DNA from: Liolophura sinensis
Taxonomy: Eukaryota > Mollusca > Polyplacophora > Chitonida > Chitonidae
DNA length: 64,000 nt
Direction: 5' to 3'
Assembly (NCBI RefSeq): GCF_032854445.1
Contig: NC_088305.1
Coordinates: 25,382,628-25,446,627 of the forward strand
The translations under genes and the position numbers were made by a program. This document shows, one piece after another, positions 36,113 through 49,026 of the stretch. The number at the start of each line of letters is the position of its first letter. Positions within the stretch are counted from its first letter, which is position 1. Below the pieces are notes generated by a model. The model saw only the letters and a program-made list of their open reading frames with translations. It did no database searches and was not told the DNA's origin.

Positions 36113-39100
36113 TTATTTGGCTTTGAAGTTATTTTTCTCATCTCTGAGAAATCCCATCGTCTTCACCGGATCAGACTTCCCGCAATGCTTCTGCACCTCT
36201 GCTGCCCTAATGACAAAAAATGCGACACATATCACTGGGAGGTTTGAATGAAACTTGAACAACCAGTTACAAGTACATGTGAGATTGAGCATGGGTCTGG
36301 TCATACACGTTTGGAAGGGATCAAAATTCTTAAGCATTCATCATTAAGTTGGATTTTTATGAAATCACTGGTAACTGTGACCATTAAATTCCATTTGTTT
36401 CAAAATCATAATCAACATTGTGTAATAACCAACACTCTATCATAATCAACACTGTATCATGATTCAAGCAGCACTGATATCATAATCAACACTGTATCAT
36501 GATTCAAGCAGCACTGATATCATAATCAACACTGTATCATGATTCAAGCAGCACTGATATCATAATCAACACTGTATCATGATTCAAGCAGCACTGATAT
36601 CATAATCAACACTGTATCATGATTCAAGCAGCACTGATATCATAATCAACACTGTATCATGATTCAAGCAGCACTGTAAAATAATCAACACTGTATCATA
36701 ATCAACACTGCATAATAGTCAACATTGTATCATAACACTGCATAAGTCAACATTGTATCATAACACTGCATAAGTCAACACTGTATCATAACACTGTATA
36801 ATAGTCAACACTGTATCATAACACTGTATAATAGTCAACACTGTATCGTAACACTGTATAATAGTCAACACTGTATCGTAACACTGCATAATAGTCAACA
36901 CTGTATCATAACTGTATAATAGTCAACACTGTATCCTAACACTGCATAATAGTCAACACTGTTGTAAATTCAAATTGCACTTCATCCATTCTATTTAATC
37001 TGAATTTTATGCCATACTCAAGAACATTCCTCATGTGTCTGGTGCCACTCACAAAACCTCATTAATCAATTTTTCATAACTTTTTTCATAAATGTTGCCT
37101 TATGGGATTATAACCCTGACAACAAAGTTACCAGAAATATGACCTTTGCACTTCATGAAAGTGGACCCTAACCAGTCCAGACAAAAAGCCTCAACCCAGA
37201 GCCAGAACTGAACTCGTGACCTCCTGGATGAAGGTCTCTTCTCTTCCACTACCTCTTGATCAATGGCATCAAGCGTTTAGAGTTAGCTGAGTATTGTCTT
37301 GCTGGCCGAGTCAAGGAAATGTCAGTATTGTCACAGTTTTGTAATGAGGACTGTCAAGTATGTATATGTACCTTGTGAAAGGCAGGCAGTTTGCTCCACA
37401 CCAAAATAGTCAGTTCCCAGTCGAGCTCTATTATCATGTTTGTTATCTTACGAGGTTCCTGAAGTAAAGGGGTGTGAAATGGGGCGGAAGTACATTACTG
37501 TTAACTAAATCTGCTTAACATTTACGACATATCACATGATACTGTGGGACTGTTATTACCTTCAACAACAAAAGATTCCGAACCGGTATTTCCCCTGGGC
37601 ATTAGGCCAAAATCATACATTACGTGAAATATTCAACAGTTAAAAATAAAAATAAAAAACATGCAAAAGGTTCTGTAGGATGCAGATGTTTCCCCAAAAC
37701 TCTGATGAATATTTCTACATTTACATACCCTACTCTCATAAATGGGTTAAACTTGAGCTCTTCAGCGATGGTTGACGGAATTGTTGGTTCATTTTTATCC
37801 CGCTGTGCCTGAAGACAGAAAGTCACATGTGTGACAATAACACAACTTATTACACACCTTCTATTAACACACCTTCTATTTACACATCTTCTATTTACAC
37901 ACGTTCTATTAACACACCTATTTACACATCTTCTATTTACACATTTTCTATTTACACACCTTCTATTTACACATCTTCTCTTTACACAACTTCTATTTAT
38001 ACATCTTCCATTTATACATCTTCTATTTACACACCTATTTACACACCTTCTATTTATACATCTTCTATTTACACACCTATTTACACACCTTCTATTTATA
38101 CATCTTCTATTTACACATCTTCTAAGATTGTGGCAATCATGCCACATATGTTTCATACTGCACACTACACGTTCACATTACACCTGCCATCAGTAAATGC
38201 AACGTTACCATGGCGATGTTCAGACCCTTCAGCTTTTCTCTCTGTACATGTTCTTGCACCATTCATGAAAAATTACTACGAGCTTTGTTATCTTAAGTTT
38301 AATTCAGGCATGATCATCTGCAGGTTGCAGGAGGGTTGCCCCAGGACTGGAGAGGAAGCCAGCATGTCCTGGAATTGAACTCACGTCTACTGCTTTGGTG
38401 AGAGGTTTCTGGGTCATGATGCACTGACATGCTAACCACCACGCCCAAGAAGGCCCCCAAATTTGTACAAATTCATCCTGACAAAAAAGTGCGAACTGGC
38501 TTGGAACATATCGCCTAGAAGGCCCTATTCAAGTTCCCCAGAAAACTCACAAGATCCACAGGATTTTGCCAGTTAAGGTAACAGACTGAAAAAAAGTCTA
38601 TCATTTTGCATGGTAACTCATCAGTTATAAACTGATATTGGAAGAAAAATCCTTCCCTCCCCTCCAACATTCCTTCTGTATGTCCATGTTTTCTTGTTTA
38701 GTTGGGTTGGGAAGCATCAATATAATTATTAATCAAAAGGTAAAACTGTTGTCCGTGCAAATCCAGCAATGTGTTACCCCCAAACTCACAAATATCGTGC
38801 CTCTTCAAAGATTTCTACAGAACCTCAATTGAGGTTATTGAGGCCAAGCGCATGGTAGTCTCAACAGGGCAGAGCTTTAATATCAATATGAGTCAATGAC
38901 TGTCCTTTGATGTTTATTCTACAAATTTATCTGATAAACTGTCATTAGCAGCAATGTTGGACATAATACCAGTCAGAGGAAAAATATCAGTGTGCCTTAA
39001 AAAAAACATGATGAGGATAAGAATTAAATAGCTTAGGTACCTGCGCCCATTTTAACTTGTCTTGTATATCCTTACTCTGGGGTTCGACGTGCAGAGCGTA

Positions 39101-42100
39101 CTTAAGGTTGTTGACCGTGTACTCGTGGCCACAAAACACACGCTGAAAAGGCAATATTTCATAAAATACCATGAATAATATTCACCATCAAAACAATTCA
39201 TAAGCATATATCTGCATTTGTCATTTTTGGTAAAATTCACGCACAGTGATAATATAATATCTTTATTTACAGAAGGTAGCTCGGTCGTTTCACAATGAAA
39301 CTATTCCCCAAGGCCTTCACAGAGAAAATGATATATAGGAAATTTGTACTTCAGAGTCCAATCAAAAAATACATCAATATATACAAAAAAAGATAAAGAA
39401 TTGTGTAGTTTGAAAGGTGAAGGTACATACATTCATACATACAAAAAGCAACAACACAACCAATAATGTTGTCCCCTCAACTGTCCCAACCAGCAAGAGA
39501 AGTAAGGCAGTGGGAGATGGCCCATTACTGGTCCCTTCCTGCCCCCCTGCTGGCTGAAACACCCTACACACATGTACAGTGAACAAACCAAGTGAATGGG
39601 AGATGCCCCATAATAATGATTAAATTCGGCATCAATTTCTGCAATTTAAAAATCTAATTGAAAAATATGAATGTTGATTAAAAAAATACTATAGTAAAAT
39701 TATTTAATTTGGAAATTTTCTCCAGAAATTTCTGAAAAGTAACTACTTTAAGTCATCAACCTTTTTGCATATGAAAGAGCAACTTTCAGTGCAAATTATG
39801 CACATTTTTAATTTGATTGTGGAGAAAAAACTACATAATTTGAATCTACCATTTTAAGCAGAATTTTATCGCTCTACACAGAATAACACCTTCAAAATAT
39901 GCTCGAATGAACAGCTTGCAAACACACGAAAAGGTTGAAGAATTGCAGTAGGTACACAATCATGTATTCTACACACTGGCATTATAAATTGTCTATTTTG
40001 TCTCACTTTTTTCGGGAATTTTATTTATTGATTGATTTGACTGGTGTTTAGTGCTGGCTCATTAGTTTTTCACATATATGATCAAGGTCAGGTTTACAGG
40101 TAGAAGAAACTGTGGTGCCATATTTCTGGAAATTAATATCATAAAATGCTTCAGTCTCGAACAAGACTTAATCCCCACCTCCTCCCTAATTACATATACA
40201 TTTCAGACCCACCGTGTCACCAGGCAGCTTGGACAATTTCTCCACAAGGGCATGATACATATCATTAGGGGAACCCTCAAAGAATTTCCCACATCCCGCC
40301 ACAAATAATGTGTCACCTACAAAGGAGAAATCAATTCCTATTTAATCACAAATATTACCTAAATGTAATAATGCTATTTTTGCGATTGATTGATGGCTTC
40401 AATAAAGCAGGTTAATTTGCATACAAAGATTGTATGGCTGGTGGTTATATCCCTGCTCAAGATTTTTTCACCTACATGACAATTTATGATTTATTTATTT
40501 ATTTATTTGATTGGTGTATTACGCCGTAGTCAAGAATATTTCACTTATACGACAGTGGCAAGCATTATGGTGGGAGAAAACCGAGCAGAGCCCGGCGGCA
40601 ACCCACGATCATCCGCAGCTTGCTGACAGACTTGAACTCAGAGTGACCGTGTTGGCGAGAGGCTTCTGGGTCATTACGCTGTGTGCTAGCGTACTAACCA
40701 ACTGAGCCACGGAGGTCCCGACACTTTATGGGTGGAAGAAACCAGAATGCCCAAATTGAACCAACAATCTTCACCGTGTACCGTCGCCAACAAATGTCTT
40801 CATTCAAGATGCAGCCAAAATAGTGAGAGCCAGATCTGAACATCTGTCAATGCTATAGTCGCAGAGTTCCTTAACCATCTGAGCCAGCGAGGCCCATCTT
40901 CATACTGAGAAAGTGAATACAAATTGAAATGTACTGGATTTGAACTTGGGATTTGGCTGGGAATAGATGTACTTTTTTACTGAACGCAAACTTCCTTGAA
41001 GCACATTGTTACCTTGGATTTTACAATAAATCAATGATGGACGTTTAAGCTGAGGACAAAATCTTTAAAAATTTCCACTCCAAAACATGGGTTCCTGGTA
41101 TATCAAAACACACTTTGAAAACTCAATGCGCTGAATGTGTCTGGAAAGAAAAAGCCTTGCTTTAAAACTGTTTCACGTTTGTTCACTGATTAATGATTAA
41201 TTGCTTTTGTTTGTTTTTTTTTCGCCCTTTGTTGTCGATGCTGTTATTATTCACCTTACAGGTATTTTGGCATTCAGGTGGACTATTGGCTTTCTTTGGC
41301 CAGGCAGACCACGTGACTCAGAAATTCTCCTTCACAGTCTTTCCTCAAACATTACAGATCTTGTATGATAATGCATGAAAAGGCAACCCCGCACCTAGCC
41401 ATTTTTTTCTTATTGTTGTTGCTATCTTTCACCTTAATCTCACCAAAGCTCTGAATATTCAGCATATATTCTTGCTTTCAGCCAATCCACATCACTCCTG
41501 GCCATCCTACTGTTTCCACCTCACCTGTGAACACTATGGGTTGTTCCCCTTGATCTCCGGTGACAAAATAACAAATATGTCCAGTGGTATGACAAGGTGT
41601 GAACAGGCAGCGAACATTCAAATTCCCAACCTGAATAAAGATACACAAAACAACGTGTAATTGCAACCTTTGTATCCAAGGTTACCTTCTTTATATGACA
41701 GTGTACAAAAGACACCCTTTACTAGTATTTGTTTCTGAAGAATTTGCATTTTAACACATTTTAACATATGCGAAGGAAACATGAAAAGGGAAAAAAAAAT
41801 TAAGGCTTTAGTGGTAATGGAGAAATATACGTCATTAATTTCGTTTTGAAGCATATTTTGTATCACTTACTGGGAACCAGATTCTCCCACACATTCAGGT
41901 TCTTCTACTAACCATAACCCACCTCCTACCCTGACCCCCACCCCCCTGACCCCCACCACCACCCCTGCCCCACACACAGGGGTGTTTTGACAGCCATCCC
42001 CACTGATGACACGACAGTCACTACAGCCTGCTTAGTTTCTGTACTGACTTAAGCTTAAAGCCATTTTTATGCCCCAAGAAGAAAAGATTACACGCTTTTT

Positions 42101-45100
42101 GTAAAGACACATCCAAAACTGCAAATAGAGAAATACATGTAGCTCCTACAAAAACTTCCACTCCTCATGCCAGTATCTACCTGACCAAAAATTACAACAT
42201 CTTGATTTGAAAACAAAAAATAAAGGAAAAAACAAAAGAACAATAAAAAAATGTGGCATGAAAATGGCACTGACCTTGAACTGTTCTCCATCCTTGACCT
42301 TGTTTGTCAAAGCCCCAATACGGTCATCACCCCCATAAACCTCCAATGGACCGGTCAGTCTGATAAGGCCCTCATTACCCCCAGCATGGTCCCTGTGGAA
42401 ACCATTGTGACCAATTACAATAATAAATGTAGCAGAGCAATAAGCATGTTAGCAGAACATAATGACTCAGGAGCTTCTCATCACAAGTGATGTGAGTTCA
42501 AGTCCAACTTGTGTCGCCTTCCTTTCCATTCATACTTGGGAAGATCTATTAGCAAAGATAAACATTCTCTCCTTCACTGCCTGTAAGGCCTTTGTGACAA
42601 AAAGTGGTCAACAATGCTTGTTTAGGCCGTTCAATGAAGATACTTGTCTTCCATCAATATAGTGTACACGTAAGTAGCAAAGTTTATCAGTAACTTGCCA
42701 AAGGTCAGTGGTTTACTCCACCCATAAAACTGACCACCACAGTACAAATGAAATCTTACATATGGTATTAGGCAACAAACAGATAAATAAATGTGTAAGG
42801 CCACACCAATCTTTGTGTTTCACAGGCAAGCCATCATCTGAAAGTCCAAAAAAAGAAATAAAAAGAAAACTGAAAATCTCCTTTTTTTAATTCTGATCAT
42901 ATTGTGTTTTATATGACTTTCTCGTTTTTTTTTTTTATTTTTATTTTTTATACCCTCCTCTAACATTGAAAAATATCATTCAAAAAGTTAAAATGGTGTG
43001 ACCTTGGAAACATTTGAAATACCTTACCAGTGATGATGTGTGGTCAGGACTTTTTTTAGTGTCACCCCCTCCTCACTCACGGCATCTACCACCTGAGCAA
43101 GAAATACACCCATTTTAGCCATCAATGTACAATACCTTTCCTTCTTTCTGATTCTGAGGGAGACTTTGTTCATAGAATAAGGGGCAGGTTTATGGGCATT
43201 CATTTACTGGCAGGCATGTGGGTTGTTGGGGTGGTGTGGCTCCGTCCACATTATTGGTTTATGCCACTTGTTTGATTGGTTCATCATGCATATCAAGAAG
43301 TGTTAACTTTCTAGAGTAGGCTTGCCATGGTTACGCTTTACTTTGCCAGCCGGAAAATACACAAAACAGAAATTACATCCATTTCGCACTCATCACACAA
43401 TTTATAAGCCTGAATTTCCCACGCCTGGATGCCCACCAGGTACATAGAAGTTTAACTTTTTGTGCAATTATTTTTACAGTGACTTGATTTTTAGCTGTAA
43501 CAAGCAGCTCTATATGTCACTTTTTCTGTTTATCAGTCACATTTTGGAATTCCTGACATTCGCCAATAGCTTGAGGGGATCTTAGCGCAAGACATCTTTA
43601 AGTCAGCACTTATTTCATGTACAAATTCCACAACCAGTTTAAGAGCACAAGATGTAAATATATATGCAAAAAAGGGAGAACATACAAAAATCTATAAATA
43701 CTATTTCTGTTTTCTTCTTTCTGTGCCAAACATTTTTTGGCTTAAAATTTTGCATTCTGCAAGGAAGGGTGTGCCATATTGTTGGACCAGAAAATGAAAG
43801 ACTGGGTTTATACAGTGAGGAGTTTGGGAAGGGAGCAGACAACTGGTTTCTGTTTGATGTGCGTATTTGCCTTTCAGGTATATCTTTTACATTATACAAA
43901 TGTTTCAGACATTCTGGGTAAAAGTCATTTAGAAACCTGTACACAGTGAAAGCTTTGTTTAGTTTGATTAATTCTTGAATTGGAAGCTAGCTAGTCGAAA
44001 ATTTCTGTGACTGGATTCCGATCTCATTTTGCCAGTCTCACCTTTTGAGGCTCTACAGGGTCAACTGCTGCGCACTCCTTTGTGGCTTCATCAATCAGCA
44101 GGTACATGTAATTGTCCTGTAGCGCTGGCAGCAGTTTAATCCTCATATCTGCTAGAGATGTGAGTGTTGGATGGGAATGAAACTCTTTCGAAAGAACCCC
44201 TGAAAAGAAGTATCATTTTTACAGACTACATACATCTCAGTTCAAAAGCAATCAATGATAACAAATCTACTGTTAGAACTTGTGCAAATTACACCTCTGA
44301 TTTCCCTGTTGCGTCATACCTTAGCTTATTATTTAATAAGGCAACAATTTGAGTCTATCAAGTTTATTAACATATAATTAAGCTTTGTCTAAATCTTTGT
44401 CCTTAATAAATCATTTCACAAAAAAGCATAACATGCAAAACATACATGTATCTTCAAAATATTGAGTACTGGTAGTAAAATAATGCTAAAATAAATGAAA
44501 AACATATATCTACAGGTACTGGTGCTGGTCTCAGACGTGGATCTCAGTGGTGTGAATTGTTAATTTGTGTCCCGGTTAAAAAAACAATGGTTAAATTTTC
44601 TCAATTACTGTATCCAACAAGAATCATTCTTCAAAAACAGCAATAGCAAATATCCCCTCACCTAGGCTTGTTCAACAATTAACAAAAACTTTGATTCTCT
44701 CTTTCTATGTCTGTCACAGTGTACTTCTTCTCGTCTTCGTGAGGATGTGATATAGATGTCTAAAGCACAAGGTTTAAGACAAACAAAGTATATCCTGTTT
44801 GAGAAGTAAAACTGCTTCATCACCCTGGTGTTGCAGAAATCATTTACACATGACAATTGACATCTGTCACTCTCTTGATCAAGGGACGTCATTCTGAATA
44901 GAGTAATAAAAGTGGAGAGCAGAGATGCATTCCACAATAATCATCACTGTTTATTTATCTGTAGAAATATACGACCATCGATCCAGCGCGCTAGGTTCTG
45001 CTTACTTGTCAGATGTTAACCAGTGAAAGAAATGTTGACGCAATTTAATCCTACACCAAAAACTTACTGACACCTTGCCGGGGTTGTAATGTAAGTTTAA

Positions 45101-45140
45101 TTGCTGAGATTCGAACTGTCGCTTGAATTACACGGTTCAT
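36113..45140 (-). CDS. HAGH: Glyoxalase II, hydroxyacylglutathione hydrolase, mitochondrial-type
   Basis: It hydrolyses S-D-lactoylglutathione to D-lactate and glutathione, the second step of methylglyoxal detoxification. Nine exons join in phase: 45068-45140, 44042-44199, 43028-43092, 42275-42392, 41525-41630, 40213-40316, 39041-39142, 37729-37808 and 36113-36206. The 900 nt encode 299 aa, close to the 308-aa human long form. Metallo-beta-lactamase-fold metal ligands are all present: THHHWDH at 95-101, His152 in TPCHTTGH, Asp175 in FTGDTLF and His214 in CGHEYT. The C-terminal substrate-binding region ends [10 protein letters not shown]. Residues 1-42 are basic, Ser/Thr-rich and lack acidic residues over the first 28, typical of a mitochondrial presequence. 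Met43 ([15 protein letters not shown]) matches the cytosolic start of the family. The exon 1 donor was placed at GTAAGT; a GT seven bases upstream would also keep the frame. It is divergent from ENKUR. Confidence 0.96.
36440..36963. repeat. Tandem repeats in the last HAGH intron (40-bp and about 24-bp units)
   Basis: From 36440 to about 36676 six nearly identical 40-bp units contain CACTGTATCATGATTCAAGC. From there to 36963 a shorter related unit (AATAGTCAACACTGTATC plus ATAACACTG) repeats with length variation. The second array looks derived from part of the first. Confidence 0.93.
37843..38126. repeat. About 14-bp tandem repeat in a HAGH intron
   Basis: TCTATTTACACATCT-type units repeat about 20 times with 10-bp short units interspersed. 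The array ends about 35 bases before the acceptor of exon 8 on the minus strand. It gives long meaningless open frames on both strands. Confidence 0.92.
38308..38460 (-). mobile_element. SINE family A, inverted 5' part
   Basis: The head and box B region are present in reverse (GAGGAAGCCAGCATG; GAATTGAACTCAC; GCTAACCACCACGCCC). The 3' part and tail are missing. Confidence 0.7.
39743..39951. mobile_element. MITE family M2, best inverted termini
   Basis: The right end GAAAAGGTTGAAGAATTG, then CAGTA, is the inverse of the family terminus. The left end reads TCATCAACCTTTTTGCATAT. The interior contains GGAGAAAAAACTACAT. It is intronic in HAGH. Confidence 0.7.
40488..40720 (-). mobile_element. SINE family A, inverted, with internal deletion
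   Basis: Tail, body and head are all present in reverse (TTTATTTATTTGATTGGTG to CCAACTGAGCCACGGAGG). A stretch of about 40 bases between GCTTGCTGACAGAC and TTGAACTCAGAG is missing. Confidence 0.88.
42436..42556 (+). mobile_element. SINE family A, 5' fragment
   Basis: It holds GCATGTTAGCAGAACATAATG, GAGTTCAAGTCC and TACTTGGGAAGATCTATTAGC, with no 3' half. It lies in a HAGH intron. Confidence 0.65.
42670..42775 (+). mobile_element. Possible SINE-like repeat (family C) fragment
   Basis: It shares GCCAAAGGTCAGTGGTTTAC and CACCCATAAAACTGACCAC with 18930-19000. Ends are unclear. Confidence 0.35.
43690..43944 (-). pseudogene. Fragment of a non-LTR retrotransposon ORF2 C-terminus
   Basis: The minus-strand reading contains [12 protein letters not shown], then residues resembling [14 protein letters not shown] and a [13 protein letters not shown] motif. 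This layout (NxR, then a short gap, then SxxGPxLWNxLP) is common at the C-terminus of invertebrate Jockey/CR1-like reverse transcriptase proteins. Only about 80 residues are present, with no reverse transcriptase core. It lies in the intron between HAGH exons 2 and 3. Confidence 0.55.
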
Positions 45141-45423
45141 TTAAACTTTATGAGAGCAGTAGGCTGGCAAAAATGTTTGTCACCCCGTCACGTTTTACTC
45201 GCCGCAACAGGAAGTCTTCTCATGGTTGCCTCCCCTGGCTCTTAACAATTCATGACGTCATATCTCCTGAGAAACGGCTGTGTTTATCAACTGTCAGGGA
45301 AGCCGATAAAGGGTCGTGTTGCAACAAGAGCGCGACAAAAACCGGCGTAATTTCCCTTAAAACCAGCGAGCAGACACGCGTATATCATTTTTTTTTACGA
45401 GGAAAAAACTAGAGCACACTACC
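45141..45423. promoter_or_regulatory. Divergent HAGH-ENKUR promoter
   Basis: The start codons of HAGH (-) and ENKUR (+) are 283 bases apart, so one region must drive both. A perfect palindromic CRE, TGACGTCA, lies at 45253-45260. An ETS-type ACAGGAAGT lies at 45207-45215. A GGTTGCC at 45224-45230 is a good RFX/X-box half-site with a poor second half. No TATA box is placed convincingly. CRE and ETS sites are common in TATA-less bidirectional promoters, and RFX control would suit the ciliary gene; binding is inferred. Confidence 0.7.
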
Positions 45424-47788
45424 ATGTATTCTGACGAGAGCATTTACGATTTAATTCCGCGAGAGGAACTGAAGAAACCGAAGGAAGCAAGGTAAAATTG
45501 ATCGTGTCTTGATAAATGTCACAAATTCGACATTAAGCCGTCCATTCAATGTAGTTTATGCCAGCGTGGGAAATATTAAGAACTCTGAGCCTAAACGGTG
45601 TAAAAATTTACATGCTTTTTGTAAGCATACTATTTTGTCGGCAAGGGAAAAAGTAATATTGCCACTTAAATTTAGACATTTGAAGAGAGAACTCCGTCTG
45701 CATTCTGCACATTAAATGCAAGGAGATATAGCCTTAAGCATTAGGAGTTAAACAGCATCTGTTGGAAAAAATTGAATTTTTCGGGAAATATCTTATGTTA
45801 AGTTTTAATTTGTCGAGTAGCTCCATGTAAGTAGCATTCAGCGAATTTAACTTAAGACTTCTTAGTGTAGGCTACGGAAAGTAACTCAAGCCTAATGTGC
45901 CTCTAGTCTAGAGCATATTTATCTTCTTAGAAAATGTTATAAATGTTAAATATATTAATCATCTCACATGTAGAAAGTATGCTTTTAATTTGTATAATTA
46001 AGCACACTGCTATATTGCAATTAGTTGCTTTCTGTTAGTTTTATTTTCTGCTTATATTACCAGATATGAATGAATGAATGAATGATTATGGTTTAACGCA
46101 ACATTAATTTGATGATATTGCGGCAATATCATGGCGACTACCAGATGCATGTATGAGATTCAGATTTATAAATATGTGCATGTGCAATTGAAAGAAAAGT
46201 AGAAATAAGTTTCATCAGCGTGGCATGTATTCACTTGAAGTGACGTAAAAATGTTTCATTGCTTCTCAGGTACACCTCTAAATTCCGTGACAATGTCAAA
46301 GTTGAGAAAGAAAAAAACAAGGACTCATATAAGACAATGGGTCCTGCCAAAGTTTTGGTTCCAGAGACAACAAACTTCTTAAGAAAGCACACAAAAGAAC
46401 CAGTGCTTCCCGACAGTAAGTAGTGTCTACAAATATATGTATTATCCACAAAAATTAAATTGTCATGGGGACTTGGAATGTTGCTCTCTGTCATCTGCCT
46501 TTCATTTTGAAAGCAAATCATTAGATCGCTTTCAGACTACACTTTCAACCTAGTTTTGAGATTTTAAGACACAAAAGTTTTGGGGGTCTCATGGTTGAGT
46601 ATCCTTCTTACTAGTCACATTTGCTGTCTCTATTTTGGATGACTGAGGAAGACAGCAAAGACTAACATTTTATTTATCTACTTGATTGTTGAACACCATA
46701 GTTAAAAATGTGTATTGTTTATATACTGCCTACACATGTCATGGATATTTACATATTCCTTTCATCACATACATTTTTTTCTTTCAGAGCAGCCTTTTAA
46801 ATACCCTGATGAAGATCATCGCCGGCCGGCCGTGCCAGCTCCAAGCGATCGTCCTCTGATGGGACTTAAAACTACCAAAAACTTCATCACCACAAATGCA
46901 GTAGAGAACATCACATCAGTGCCTAAAAAGGCAGAGAAGATTTATGTTGATACCAAAAAGGGAGACAAACACAAACTGGATACATCAGGACTTGAACCCA
47001 TTTATATTAAAAAGAAGGTCAGTGTTAATTTTATGTTTTGTTTTCAGTTCCAACACCAGATACCACTAGATGCCTGTTTTAGATGTGTACAAGATAGGAA
47101 GCACCTCTAAGCATTAGACCATTGTCTCCTCCCTCTTCACCATCTTAGGTTTTCCATTAATATGAAGGGAGTGGTTGAAGCGTTAAACTCAAAGTTATTT
47201 ATTCTGTTGTGCTGGTTTAGGACATACATGTAGCTACATACACCACGCCAATGGTAAGACTTGTGGATGGGCAATGCAAAAGGGTTCATATCACAATAGA
47301 ATGCAATGTTTTGTGCTGTAACTCTCTAGTGCTTGTGTATTCTGTAAGCGTTTTATGAGCACACATACATCGATAATAGTGACATAATATAGCAAAGAAA
47401 AAAAACAGTTCATAGTTGTGAACTCATTTCACTCACACAACTGTGTTTTTTCCTTACAATGTCTATGCAGGACTTCGGTGAAACTCCCCAGTACCTGTTG
47501 AAAAGACGAGAGGAAATTCGCAAGGCGCAGGAGGAGTATGATGCTTACATTGCTGAGCATTTCCGACGGGGGACAATGAAACAGTTAACGAGGGAAGAGC
47601 GAGAGCACATTTTAATGGGATTGAAAGCCAACTGGGAGGAGATTCACAAAGAATACCAGGGTTTGTCAGTCGTCACAGATACAGCACCGAAGAAAAACCG
47701 AAAGGAGCGAATGGAGGCCGAAATGAAACAGTTAGAACGAGACATTCAGATCATTGAAAAACATACACAAATTTATATCGGAAACTAG
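45424..47788 (+). CDS. ENKUR: Enkurin
   Basis: Enkurin is a calmodulin- and TRPC-associated protein of sperm and motile cilia, where it is a component of axonemal doublet microtubules. Four exons join in phase: 45424-45491, 46270-46415, 46788-47017 and 47471-47788. They give 253 aa, close to the 256-aa human protein. Conserved stretches include YDLIPREE near the N-terminus, KTMGPAKV at about 44-51, a proline-rich RPAVPAPSDRP at about 84-94 (the SH3-binding type segment), MGLKTTKNF, IYVDTKKGDKH, and the enkurin domain at about 149-250 with NWEEIHKEYQGLSV and MKQLERDIQIIEKH. The start is supported by the family N-terminus. An AATAAA follows at 47949. It shares its promoter with HAGH on the other strand. 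Confidence 0.97.
46064..46145. repeat. (GAAT)n plus GGTTTAACGCAAC block in ENKUR intron 1
   Basis: It has the same arrangement as 23771-23845 (GAATGAATGAATG then TTATGGTTTAACGC). It probably marks a shared retroelement end. Confidence 0.45.
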
Positions 47789-47948
47789 TGAAACATCACA
47801 TCAATAATGTTGTCCAAGTTATTTAATTTTCTATACAAGATTGAGGACGGGCTGGGGTGGTTGTTTATACTGGATAAGGAGGTATACGTTCTCAACTGAA
47901 ATGTACATTATTGAGAAAATGAATTGTTGGGATACATGTACCCATGCT

Positions 47949-47954
47949 AATAAA
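47949..47954 (+). terminator. ENKUR polyadenylation signal
   Basis: AATAAA lies 161 bases after the ENKUR stop codon, the first such hexamer downstream. Confidence 0.6.
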
Positions 47955-48054
47955 GACCAAAATTATAATTAACATCATTTGTCAGTGATTTGTTACATGG
48001 CTCAGTTATTCAAAAGTGTATTAAAGTTCAGCCGGGCTTAAATCTTAATACTGG

Positions 48055-48320
48055 ACCTCCGTGGCTCAGTTGGTTAGCGCGCTAGCGCAGCATAATGACC
48101 CAAGAGCCTCTTACCAATGTGGTTGGTGTAAGTCCAAGTCCAGCTCATGCTGGCTTCCTCTCCAGCCGTAAGTGAGAAGGTCTGCCAGCAACCTGCGGAT
48201 GGTCATGGGTGGCTCTGCCCGGTTTCCGCCCACCATAATGCTGGTCGCCATCGTATAAGTGAAATATTCTTGAGTACGGCGTAAAACACCAATCAAATAA
48301 ATAAATAAATAAATAAATCT
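48055..48320 (+). mobile_element. SINE family A, full length
   Basis: The head (CCTCCGTGGCTCAGTTGG; GCGCGCTAGCGCAGC), box B region, body and a long AAATAAATAAAT tail are present. This is the best-preserved copy. Confidence 0.92.
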
Positions 48321-49026
48321 TAACACCAGACTCATTCTAACGCAAATTAAATGACACTTTAGTTTGATTTAAGGTTAATACCAGGCTTAAGTCCACATAC
48401 ACTTTTGAACAGCTGGGCCCAGGAGACAACTGGGACCGGTTTTACGAAGAATTCATAAATTGCGCCTGGCATACCTTCCATGACAATATTCAGGAAAGAT
48501 TTACATCACCATAGTAACCATGGTAAATGCGTTTCATGCAGTATTGCAACAGCTCTGTGAAACAGGCTCCATGTGTGAAAACCATGTTCTCATATTGCAA
48601 GTTGTGGCTGGATGATTTAAGATGTCAATGTCCGTAAATCGCTTGGACCCACAGGGCGTTAGTTCACGGGGAGAAAACAAGGGTCCAGGTACTTGACTAG
48701 TGTATTTTATGGCAATATGGGATGAGTTGCCTACGTGCGGCCATTTAGACTTTTCTTCCCTCCCACCCAAAAAACATGCTTGGAGGAAAGTACAGTATCA
48801 GACCCAATTAAATATATATTGTATCGCCGTAGGCTACAATGGTGAGCCTTGCTAGTCGATGTATGTCATTTTACATAAGCACAATGTATGTAGATCTGGG
48901 GCTGATTGCACAAGACTGACAAGTCAAAATTTGAAACTTCAATACCATGGTTACTTTTTTGATACTTAAAGTTGAAATTTGAATATATTGTTCATTTCCT
49001 CCAAAATTTTGTCAGCCTCGACAATG

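Noticed and set aside
37620..38378. Open frames rich in IYTSS or NRRC repeats
   Set aside because: They are readings of the 14-bp intronic tandem repeat; the true coding part here is only HAGH exon 8 (37729-37808).
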